Shown: positions 1 through 6,330 of the stretch, one piece after another
Position numbering within the stretch: position 1 is the first letter of the stretch
Layout: each line of letters begins with the position of its first letter
Assembly: GCA_024278555.1 (NCBI GenBank)
Contig: JAJRSX010000149.1
Coordinates: 1-16,043 of the forward strand
Direction of reading: 5' to 3'
DNA: 16,043 nt
From: a bacterium
GTDB taxonomy: Bacteria > CG2-30-53-67 > CG2-30-70-394
Notes under the pieces: generated by a model
Database searches by the model: none
What the model saw: only the letters and a program-made list of their open reading frames with translations
What the model was told of the DNA's origin: nothing
Translations under genes and position numbers: made by a program

Positions 1-17
1 GTTGTACGGTGAGGACC

Positions 18-34
18 GTCGCCGCCGCGGCGAC
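18..34. other. GC-rich perfect inverted repeat downstream of the HDOD gene
   Basis: GTCGCCGC and GCGGCGAC flank a single C, so about 7 bp can pair around a 3-nt loop. It lies some 34 bp past the stop codon of the minus-strand HDOD gene. There is no U-tract on either strand, so an intrinsic terminator is possible but not shown. Nothing else is recognisable in the first 67 bases apart from the palindrome CTTGATCAAG at 63-72, which overlaps the stop codon. Confidence 0.25.
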
Positions 35-67
35 GCCGACCTGGAGCCGGATCCGCGCCCGCCTTGA

Positions 68-895
68 TCAAGAAGGAGAGCGGGTGGCGTATAGATCGAG
101 GAGATCCGCCGCCAACTCGCCCATCTCCTCGTCGTCGATCCCCAGGGCCTGCCAGGCGCCGGCCTCCATCGGCTCGGTCGCCAGGGCATCGACGCCCCCA
201 CCGGTGACCGCGGCGTGGGCGAGGCAGTCGGCGACGTGGACCACGCACGCCATGGGCTCGTTGAGCGCCTCCAGGGGGGTGTGGTGGAAGCGGGCGCACT
301 GGATCAGGGAGTCGGGCAGTCCCCACCGTTCGCACACCTCGCCGCCCGCCTCGGCGTGGGTGACGCCGATGACGTGGCGCTCGGCGGTAAGCCAGTCGCC
401 GCCGCTGATCCGCCGCTCGACCACCTGCTGCTCCACCTCCCTGCCGAGCTGCACGAGGGCGAGCTTGCCGACGTCGTGGACCAGGCCGGCGGTGAAGGCG
501 GCGCCCGCCTGGAGCGGCTCACCCAGGGCCTGGAGGAGCCAGCGGGAGATGTGGGCGGTGGCGACGGCGTGGTCGGCGGCGCCGTCGAGCCAGCCGCCGG
601 GAAGGCCGTCGCTCTTCAGGGTGGTCTGGAAGTAGGTGGCCAGCACCAGCCCCTGCACCATCTCCATCCCCAGGAGGACCACCGCCTGGTGGATCGAGGC
701 CACCTCGGTCGGCAGGCCGAAGAAGGGGGAGTTGCACACCCGCAGGGTCTGGGCGGCGAGGGCCGGGTCCTGGCACACCAGCTCGCCCACCTGGCGCCCA
801 TCCGCATTGGGGTCGTGAAAGAGGGCGAAGAGGGACTGAACGTGGAGAGGGAGGACCGGAAGGTGGTCGAGACACTCGGCGAGCAGGGGGTGCAT
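68..895 (-). CDS. HDOD domain protein
   Basis: This 275-residue protein is essentially one HDOD domain, an HD-related output domain found in bacterial signalling proteins and usually without demonstrated phosphodiesterase activity. Family marks include LPVLP near residue 12, the CNSPFFGL segment near 54-61, VHDVGKLAL with His140-Asp141, THAEAG with His180, the W-x-LP segment just after it, and FHH at 204-206. No receiver, GGDEF or EAL domain is attached, so any input must come from a partner. I chose the ATG at 895 because GGAG lies about 7 nt upstream on the minus strand and the protein then starts at the usual place. The open frame continues to 1027, but that extension looks like non-coding sequence. 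The gene diverges from the SDR gene and has no evident operon partner in the window. The HDOD call is firm; the cellular role (motility, biofilm or stress signalling) cannot be told. Confidence 0.88.
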   Translation of the reverse strand: MHPLLAECLDHLPVLPLHVQSLFALFHDPNADGRQVGELVCQDPALAAQTLRVCNSPFFGLPTEVASIHQAVVLLGMEMVQGLVLATYFQTTLKSDGLPGGWLDGAADHAVATAHISRWLLQALGEPLQAGAAFTAGLVHDVGKLALVQLGREVEQQVVERRISGGDWLTAERHVIGVTHAEAGGEVCERWGLPDSLIQCARFHHTPLEALNEPMACVVHVADCLAHAAVTGGGVDALATEPMEAGAWQALGIDDEEMGELAADLLDLYATRSPS

Positions 896-1239
896 AGGGG
901 CTCCAAAGGGCAGAGATGGTCTACCCGGCTTTTCGGCCACCCCCGCCCACGGCAATACCAGGCAGGTCACCAAGGGGATGGCCTCTCCGGCCATGCAGGG
1001 GAAGGGCCGTGCCGAGTCGCCCCTCAACGCCTATGAGGCGGGGAGCGCGGCAAGAGGATCAGCGGCAGCAACCCCGGGAGTCTGTCGGGCCTTCCTCCGT
1101 AGAGAGGGATCCCGCGCGGATCGTCGCCACGGGTGTCGGGGAGGCCAACGTCGGGGCCGGCGAGATCGACCCCGCTTTGCCTCGTCACGGTCGCCAAAGT
1201 CCGACAAACTCCCACCAACCCCCTCTTCCCGGAGCCCCC
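896..1239. other. Divergent intergenic region between HDOD and SDR genes
   Basis: This 344-bp spacer must hold the promoters of both flanking genes, but no convincing -35/-10 pair was found on either strand. A perfect hairpin sits at 978-994 (ATGGCC, loop TCTCC, GGCCAT). A second lies at 1022-1038 (CCTCA, 7-nt loop, TGAGG). The 17-mer at 1054-1070 recurs with one mismatch at 15688-15704. No gene or RNA family was recognised. Confidence 0.4.
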
Positions 1240-2022
1240 ATGGACCTCGATCTCGCCGGACGCCGTGCCCTCTGTCTTGCCGCCTCCCGTGGCCTCGGCC
1301 ACGCCTGTGCCGTCGCCCTGGCGCGCGAAGGCGTAGAGGTGTGTCTCGTCTCGCGGGATGCAGCCCGTCTCCGGCAGGCGGCAGCGGGGGTACAGGAGGC
1401 GAGCGGCCGGGCCGCCACCTGGCACCCCCTCGACCTCACCGACCCGGCAGCGTGTGAGACCGCCTTCGACGCCCTCGCCGAGGAGCGCTACGACATCGTG
1501 GTGACCTCGTGCGGCGGTCCGCCCACCGGCCCCGTCGCCGGCTTTGACCGTGGCGACTGGGAGGAGGCGTTCCGCGGCCAGCTCCTCTCCGTGGCGATCG
1601 CCTGCTGCCACCTCGTGCCGCCGATGGCGCGACGCGGCTGGGGACGGGTGGCGATGATCGGCTCGATCACCATGCGCATGCCGATGGAGGGGTTCGCCCT
1701 CTCCAATGCGATCCGACCGGGTCTCGCGGGCCTCGCCAAGACCCTCACCCAGGAGTACGCAGGCCGCGGCGTCACCGCCAACGTCGTCTGTCCCGGCTTC
1801 ACCGCCACCGGCAGACTGACCGAGGCGGCGGCGCGCCTGGCGGCGGACCGCGGGATCTCGGTGGACGAGGTGGTGAACGGCTGGACCCATGCAATCCCGG
1901 CCGCGCGCCTTGGCCGTCCCGATGAGGTGGGCGCACTAGTGGCCTATCTCTGCTCCGAACGTGCCGCCTTTATCTCCGGCCAATCGATCCTCATCGATGG
2001 TGGTCAGAGTCCTGGAATGTAG
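1240..2022 (+). CDS. Divergent short-chain dehydrogenase/reductase-like protein
   Basis: The product is 260 residues, the usual length for a single-domain SDR. It has a Rossmann start with ASRGLG (15-20) in place of TGxxxGxG, and TSCGGPP (89-95) where NNAG normally sits. Ser142 follows in IGS, CPGF is at 184-187, and the C-terminus carries the ISGQSILIDGG signature. The catalytic YxxxK is replaced by LSNAIR (154-159): Ser155 occupies the Tyr position and Arg159 the Lys position. This matches a known FabG-like SDR subgroup with an imperfect nucleotide motif and catalytic tetrad. The start is the ATG preceded by GGAG at 1231-1234; the longer frame from 916 has no coding character. The gene stands alone, so no substrate can be inferred from context. 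The fold is certain, and ordinary SDR catalysis is doubtful. Confidence 0.9.
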   Translation: MDLDLAGRRALCLAASRGLGHACAVALAREGVEVCLVSRDAARLRQAAAGVQEASGRAATWHPLDLTDPAACETAFDALAEERYDIVVTSCGGPPTGPVAGFDRGDWEEAFRGQLLSVAIACCHLVPPMARRGWGRVAMIGSITMRMPMEGFALSNAIRPGLAGLAKTLTQEYAGRGVTANVVCPGFTATGRLTEAAARLAADRGISVDEVVNGWTHAIPAARLGRPDEVGALVAYLCSERAAFISGQSILIDGGQSPGM

Positions 2023-2062
2023 GATTCCGACAGATTCCTAGAGGTACGCGTTGAGGCTCGTC

Positions 2063-2212
2063 GATCGGTGTGCGACACGGTTGTTGACCTGAAATTATCG
2101 CAATTACCACCGATCCTGCGCCCCTTAGGGAAGCGGCAAGGGCAGCCGTTGGCGGTCACCCGGTTCGCACCGGAAACACTCTCCTTGGGGATCGGTTTCG
2201 GTGTGAAATTAT
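2063..2212 (+). repeat. Two copies of a GATCGGT / TGAAATTAT pair upstream of the basic-protein promoter
   Basis: GATCGGT at 2063-2069 is followed 20 nt later by TGAAATTAT at 2090-2098. The same two words recur at 2190-2196 and 2204-2212, 7 nt apart. The second copy ends 3 nt before the -35 box at 2216. The repeats sit in a low-GC pocket and could be regulator sites. The spacer also holds short hairpins, GTGT-GCG-ACAC near 2069-2079 and CCGGT-TCGC-ACCGG at 2160-2173. The repeat is seen directly; binding by a regulator is inference. Confidence 0.35.
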
Positions 2213-2215
2213 GTG

Positions 2216-2244
2216 TTGCGTCTACTCTTGTCGGTTTCTATACT
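2216..2244 (+). promoter_or_regulatory. Sigma-70-type promoter for the 106-aa basic protein
   Basis: TTGCGT at 2216-2221 and TATACT at 2239-2244 are separated by exactly 17 bp, a near-consensus housekeeping promoter that stands out in this GC-rich window. Transcription would start near 2251, leaving a leader of about 35 nt with the Shine-Dalgarno run AGAGGAGAG at 2273-2281, just before the ATG at 2286. Confidence 0.75.
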
Positions 2245-2285
2245 TCGCCAGAACTTCATTTTTCAATCTCTGAGAGGAGAGAAAC

Positions 2286-2606
2286 ATGGCACGACCGCGC
2301 AACCTCGGAATCTCTGATCTACCTCTGACTACCCGCTTCAAGAGGAAGCCACGGACCCCGAATATAAAGGCAATCCGTGACAAGGCGAAGATCACCATCG
2401 CCTACTACGATGCAGAGAACTACGGCATCACCATCAAGCGTGGCGTCACCATCGTGAAGAAGGCGAAGATGCCGATCGGCAAGCTCGACATGGAGGCGGC
2501 CGAGAAGGCAATCCGCACCGAGGTCTCCCGCGGCACCTTTGATGAGGATCTCATCGACGGTTACCAGCGGATCATGGCCTCTCGCAAGCGCAAGAAGGGC
2601 AAGTAA
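2286..2606 (+). CDS. Small basic protein of unknown function
   Basis: The 106-residue product is rich in Lys and Arg. Both ends are strongly basic (RFKRKPR near 17-23, SRKRKKGK at the C-terminus), and the middle alternates short beta-prone stretches (ITIAYYDAENYGITIKRGVTIVKK, shown in part: ITIAYYDAE, GVTIVKK) with an acidic helix-like segment at about 67-97. It has no signal peptide, membrane segment or cysteine. I do not recognise the family. The gene is a self-contained unit with a near-consensus promoter, a strong Shine-Dalgarno and a very stable terminator, and its GC is lower than its neighbours'. That suggests high expression and an abundant product. Nucleic-acid or ribosome binding is a guess from charge alone. 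The reading frame is well supported by its signals. Confidence 0.82.
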   Translation: MARPRNLGISDLPLTTRFKRKPRTPNIKAIRDKAKITIAYYDAENYGITIKRGVTIVKKAKMPIGKLDMEAAEKAIRTEVSRGTFDEDLIDGYQRIMASRKRKKGK

Positions 2607-2626
2607 GACAGATCGTTTGGAGAAGC

Positions 2627-2666
2627 AAAAAGGGCCCCCGGGGGAGTTCCCCGGGGGCCCTTTTTT
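2627..2666. terminator. Strong bidirectional intrinsic terminator
   Basis: A perfect 17-bp stem (left arm 2627-2643, right arm 2649-2665) closes a 5-nt loop. An A-tract opens the left arm and a T-tract at 2661-2666 closes the right. It lies between the convergent basic-protein gene (stop at 2606) and the tlpA-like gene (stop at 2694), so it should terminate transcription from both sides. Confidence 0.95.
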
Positions 2667-2693
2667 ATCTTTCCCGGTCGCGGAGGGTGCCTC

Positions 2694-3179
2694 TCACTCC
2701 TCCGCGGCGAGCGCCTTCACCGCCTCCACCAGGTTCGGCGGCGGACCAAAATCGCGGTAGCGAAGCTTTCCCTTCTTGTCGATCACCATCACCTGGGGGA
2801 TACCGTACACCCCGTAGGCGCGGGCAAAGGTGCCCTGCTGATCGAGGAGAATGTCGAACTTCAGGTGGTGGGCGGCGCGCGCCCGGGCCACCTGCTTGGG
2901 CTTCTCCTGCATGTTCACCCCGAAGAGGCGGACCGGAAGGTCGGCGAACTGGTCGTGGAGCTGGTTCACCAGCGGCATCTCCTTTTGGCACGACGGGCAC
3001 CATGAGGCCCAGGCAAACAAAACCACCACCTCCTTACCGCGGCTCTCGGCCAGGTGGTAGGCGGTCCCCTGGTCGGTAGGGAGGGTGAAGTCGGGCGCCG
3101 AGGTCGCCCCCTGGGCGGCCGGCACCCCGACCGGAAGGAAGAGGAGGAGGGCGAAGAGGCACAGGAGAGGTCTTTTCAT
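2694..3179 (-). CDS. TlpA/ResA-like periplasmic thioredoxin-fold protein
   Basis: The 161-residue product begins with a Sec signal peptide: Lys2-Arg3, a hydrophobic core at about 4-19, and likely cleavage after AAQG near residue 24. A TlpA/AhpC-TSA-type thioredoxin fold follows, with the redox motif WCPSC (Cys61, Cys64) and the cis-proline loop GIPQV at 126-130 ahead of a VIDKKGKLRYR strand. Such proteins reduce or exchange disulfides in the periplasm, often in cytochrome c maturation, but no ccm or ccs genes are nearby to say so here. The start at 3179 has AGGGG upstream with good spacing; the open frame to 3452 is antisense sequence with no coding sense. The gene follows the helicase on the same strand after 85 bp and probably shares its transcript. 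It ends at the bidirectional terminator. Confidence 0.92.
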   Translation of the reverse strand: MKRPLLCLFALLLFLPVGVPAAQGATSAPDFTLPTDQGTAYHLAESRGKEVVVLFAWASWCPSCQKEMPLVNQLHDQFADLPVRLFGVNMQEKPKQVARARAAHHLKFDILLDQQGTFARAYGVYGIPQVMVIDKKGKLRYRDFGPPPNLVEAVKALAAEE

Positions 3180-3262
3180 GATGTCCCCTTGGTAGCTGTA
3201 GCCGCGCGGGTGGTCAAGTTCTCCCCACCATCGTCGGGTAGAGATCTCGCCCGCGGGCCCGC

Positions 3263-5677
3263 CTACCCGGCGAGGTCCGCCGGGACCACCGGCGGTTGCA
3301 GGATGCGGTGGCGCAACCGCGCCACCGGCGCCCGGTAGGCCGGGTCGATGCGGGGGAGGCCGCCGATGAGGTCGGCGAGCTGTTGCAGGGCGCGGACCAG
3401 GTCGCCCTCCATGACGCCGCCGGCGACGAGGTCGCCGGCGAGGACCTCCCACGGCTCGCCGGCGAGCCAGCGGCGGGCGAGCTCGCCCGCCGGCCAGGCG
3501 TAGCCGGAGAAGCGCTGGCGACCACCGTGGAGCCGCCGGTAGCGGTCGGAGAGCTCCGGCGGGTAGAGGGCGAGGAGCTCGCGCGGCACATCCTTGAGCT
3601 CCGCCTCCCAGCGACCCCCGGCGAGCGCCCCGAGGAGCGCCACCTTGGCGTCGAGGTTGGCCGGGGTGAGGCGGCCGGTGGCGATGCGCCGCGCCAGGTA
3701 GAGGCCGCCGTAGGTGCCGCCGAAGCTGGCGGCGTCGCGGCCGAGGCGGGTGAGGACGCCGTCAGCGTCGCAGAAGCCGTGGCCCTGGAGGTGGGTGATG
3801 GCGTGCGACAGGGGGCCGGCGACCGGGTGGTTCCGCTGGCCGAGGTCCGCCTCGGCGCACCCCCGCCGCAACGGGCAGTCGGTACACGGGTGGCGGGTGA
3901 GCTGCTTCTCCATCCGCGCCAGCCGCCCGGAGCGGGCGCGGCGGATCTCCTCGACCATCGCCCGCGCCTCCGCGTGGTCCCGCTCCAGGCGGCGGCGCTC
4001 GCGCACCAGGTGGCCGCGCCGCCGGTGGCCGCTGCCGCCGAGGCGGCGCAGATCGATCTCCGCCTCGCGCAGGCGGCGGAGCCAGTGGCGCCGCTCCCGT
4101 ACCAGCCCCCGCAGCCGCTGCCGCTCACGCACCAGGGTGCGGTGGTCCAGGCGGGTGGCGAAGCCGGTGCAGCGCGGGTCGTCCGGGAAGCGGAACCACC
4201 CGGCCGCCTCCACCACCGGCCGCGACGGCGCCAGAGGCGGCACCGCCTCCCCCCACCCCTCGCCCCCTCCCGCGCCCCGTCCCTCCCCCTGGAAGCGGGC
4301 GAGGCCGCCTCCGAGGAGGTCGCGCAGGGGGGCGGCGCCGCCGGTGGCGGCGAGCAGCGCCACCACCTGGTCGAGGTCGGCGGCGGTGGTGACCGCGGAG
4401 CGCAGCTCCTCACGGTCAAAGCTCACCTCGCCCCGGTGCCACGGGACCACCGAGTAGCCGACCCGCTCCTTACCGCGGCGGCCGGCGCGGCCGAGCATCT
4501 GGATAAGCTCGGCGTCGGAGAAGGGCTGGATGCCGTCGCTGCCGGGGCGGGTGCGGCTCGCCACCACCACCGTGCGGACGGAGAAATCGATCCCCATGGC
4601 CAGCGTCGTGGTGCCGACGATGAAGCGCAATAACCCCACCTTGCCGAGGCGCTCCACCGCCTCCTTCTCCGCCGGCAGCAGGGCCGCCGAGTGGTACCCA
4701 ACCCCCTTGGTGGCCATGAGGCGCACCAGCCACGGGGCAAGGAAGGCGCGGTCCGGGAGCTCCGCGAGGTGGGCGTCGATCTCCCGCGCCACCTCCCGCT
4801 CCAGGGGCGGCAGGCGGGCCCCGATCGCCTCGGCCAGGGCGCGCGACGCCCTGCGGGTGCCCGCCATCACCAGGCAGGGGCAGAGGTGCTGGCGGAAGAG
4901 GGCGAGGTAATCGAGCTCCGGCGGGGTAGGGGGGAGGCGGTGGCGGCGGCGCGCCGCGGCCACCGCCCCCTCCGCGGCCACCGGCACCAGCCCCAAACCG
5001 CTCGGGGCGAGCTGCACGAGCTCCACCGGCCGGGTCGCGTCGTGGATCGCCACCGCCTCGCCGCCGGCGGCGGCGGCGAGCCAGGCGGCGATCTCGTCGC
5101 TGTTGCTGACGCTCGCCGACAGCAGGAGGAGCTGGATATCCGCCTTCGCGGCCAGCAACAGGGCGGTCTCATAGCTCAGGCCGCGGTCGCGGTCCGAGAG
5201 CATCCCGTACTCGTCGATGACCGCCAGGGACCAGTCGGTCACCCCGGCGGCGAGCAGGTTGCGCCAGCTCTCCAGGGTGGCGACCAGGAGCGGCGCGTCG
5301 AGACGGAGCTTCACATCCCCGGTGTGGATCCCCACCTGCTCGTCGCCGAAGCGGGCGGCGAAGTCGCGCAGCTTGTCGTTCGCCAGGGCCTTCAACGGCA
5401 CCGTGTAGCAGCAGCGGCCGCCGGCGGCGAGGTGGGCGCGGATCGCCTCGATCGCCGGCCACGTCTTGCCCGCGCCGGTGGGGGCGTCGACCACCACGTG
5501 GCTCCCGGCGGCGAGCGCCGCCACCGCCTCCTCCTGCCACCGGTCGGCGACCACCTCGCCGCCGCCGGCCAGCGGCGGCCCCCCGTCCACCAGGAGCGGC
5601 CGGAGCGTCGCCACGAAGGGGGCGGGGAGTGGCCTGGGCCGACGCCGGGGTTCGGAGGCGGAGCGCTCGAAGGCCAC
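3263..5677 (-). CDS. Ski2-like (HelY/Mtr4-type) superfamily 2 helicase
   Basis: On the 804-aa form, motif I is APTGAGKT (65-72), motif II is DEYG (155-158) instead of the usual DEVH/DEAH, motif III is SAS (187-189), motif V is TTTLAMGID (356-364) and motif VI is QMLGRAGRRG (393-402). An Arg-rich helical arm (about 512-592) leads to HPCTDC with Cys598, Cys601, Cys607 and a later Cys636. A DSHCT-like C-terminus follows, including GDLVRALQQLADL. This order matches bacterial HelY and eukaryotic Ski2/Mtr4 RNA helicases; the natural substrate is not known here. I chose the GTG at 5677 because GGAG lies 5 nt upstream and the preceding gene stops 2 nt before it (TAG-CG-GTG), a coupled arrangement. 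A GTG at 5701 would add 8 residues but has no ribosome site. A Gly-rich insert near 462-475 comes from a G-run in the coding strand. Confidence 0.9.
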   Translation of the reverse strand: MAFERSASEPRRRPRPLPAPFVATLRPLLVDGGPPLAGGGEVVADRWQEEAVAALAAGSHVVVDAPTGAGKTWPAIEAIRAHLAAGGRCCYTVPLKALANDKLRDFAARFGDEQVGIHTGDVKLRLDAPLLVATLESWRNLLAAGVTDWSLAVIDEYGMLSDRDRGLSYETALLLAAKADIQLLLLSASVSNSDEIAAWLAAAAGGEAVAIHDATRPVELVQLAPSGLGLVPVAAEGAVAAARRRHRLPPTPPELDYLALFRQHLCPCLVMAGTRRASRALAEAIGARLPPLEREVAREIDAHLAELPDRAFLAPWLVRLMATKGVGYHSAALLPAEKEAVERLGKVGLLRFIVGTTTLAMGIDFSVRTVVVASRTRPGSDGIQPFSDAELIQMLGRAGRRGKERVGYSVVPWHRGEVSFDREELRSAVTTAADLDQVVALLAATGGAAPLRDLLGGGLARFQGEGRGAGGGEGWGEAVPPLAPSRPVVEAAGWFRFPDDPRCTGFATRLDHRTLVRERQRLRGLVRERRHWLRRLREAEIDLRRLGGSGHRRRGHLVRERRRLERDHAEARAMVEEIRRARSGRLARMEKQLTRHPCTDCPLRRGCAEADLGQRNHPVAGPLSHAITHLQGHGFCDADGVLTRLGRDAASFGGTYGGLYLARRIATGRLTPANLDAKVALLGALAGGRWEAELKDVPRELLALYPPELSDRYRRLHGGRQRFSGYAWPAGELARRWLAGEPWEVLAGDLVAGGVMEGDLVRALQQLADLIGGLPRIDPAYRAPVARLRHRILQPPVVPADLAG

Positions 5678-5679
5678 CG

Positions 5680-6069
5680 CTACTCCGGCCCGTTGCGCCA
5701 CCGGTCGTACTCGGCGGCAAACAGCGCCTCGATCTTCTCCACCACCTCCTGCCGGTCATCGCCGGCCACGTGGTGGCGCATCATCAGCTCGGCGGCACGG
5801 CCGAGGAGCTTGTCGCCGGAGAGCATCGGGTAGCCGCGCTTCATCCGCTTCAGGGTGTGGACCGGCAGCTCGCCCTCGGGCCGCGGCGCCACATCCGCCT
5901 CCACCGGCGGCGGCTGCGCCTCCTCCCCGGCCTCCCCGCCCTCGGCGGCGTGGCGTTCATTCTCGTGCATGAGGAAGCGGGCAAAGGCGAGGACCATCCG
6001 CTGCTGCTCCTCGGTGAGCTGGCGCAGGAGGAGGTCGAGGGGCGAAGAGGGGGGCGTCGGGAGGAGCAT
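5680..6069 (-). CDS. Conserved-looking hypothetical protein coupled to the helicase gene
   Basis: The 129-residue product has two likely helical parts joined by an acidic, Pro-rich linker. The N-terminal part (about 15-40, LTEEQQRMVLAFARFLMHE) resembles short antitoxin-like or DUF2281-like helices. The C-terminal part (about 70-125) contains HTLKRMKRGYPML, then a run ending in EVVEKIEALFAAEYDRW. I recall similar C-terminal patterns in uncharacterised proteobacterial proteins but cannot name a family. There is no signal peptide or membrane segment. Its TAG stop lies 2 nt before the preferred helicase start, so the two are probably translated together and may act together. No clear Shine-Dalgarno precedes the ATG at 6069, so a short-leader or leaderless transcript is possible. 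Confidence 0.7.
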   Translation of the reverse strand: MLLPTPPSSPLDLLLRQLTEEQQRMVLAFARFLMHENERHAAEGGEAGEEAQPPPVEADVAPRPEGELPVHTLKRMKRGYPMLSGDKLLGRAAELMMRHHVAGDDRQEVVEKIEALFAAEYDRWRNGPE

Positions 6070-6212
6070 GGCGGGAGTATTTCACACCTCTTTTCGCAGC
6101 GCTCGGCCGGGCGCCCGCCCGTACCCGGGTGAATCCCGTAGGGGAGATGGAGCGAGGCGGGGCCGGGCGGATCGGGGGGAGTCGGGAGCCACGGGCTGGG
6201 AAGGGGGATGAA

Positions 6213-6284
6213 GAGCGACTACCGCATGTACGGTCTACGTGCGCTCACCAAATACGAGCCCAACGGCGCGCTTGGAGCTATACT
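6213..6284 (+). promoter_or_regulatory. Leader hairpin and possible -10 box upstream of metH
   Basis: The 261-bp spacer between the divergent 129-aa gene and metH holds a nested hairpin: GAGCG (6213-6217) pairs with CGCTC (6242-6246), and ACCG (6221-6224) pairs with CGGT (6231-6234). TATACT at 6279-6284 is a good -10 hexamer, but no -35 box lies at the right distance. A start near 6291 would give metH a leader of about 40 nt. I could not fit a cobalamin, SAM or SAH riboswitch with its full conserved core. Confidence 0.3.
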
Positions 6285-6330
6285 GCCCCGCTCGCCTCCG
6301 CTACCCCCTCCCAATTACCCCTACCCTGTC

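Noticed and set aside
916-1239. An N-terminal extension of the SDR frame upstream of 1240
   Set aside because: The added residues are Pro/Arg-rich with no SDR similarity, and the ATG at 1240 has GGAG at the right distance.
3296-4633. A 445-codon plus-strand frame opposite the helicase
   Set aside because: It is low-complexity Ala/Glu/Val/Gly sequence antisense to clear helicase motifs and has no ribosome site.
6213-6246. A group II intron domain V
   Set aside because: The hairpin is 34 nt long, like domain V, but lacks the AGC triad, the two-base bulge and the GNRA loop in the right places.
6100-6300. A cobalamin or SAH riboswitch upstream of metH
   Set aside because: Fragments such as GCCACGGG and AACGGCGC resemble parts of these motifs, but the remaining conserved core (for example GAGGNGCGCTGC of the SAH class) and the expected pairing order are missing.
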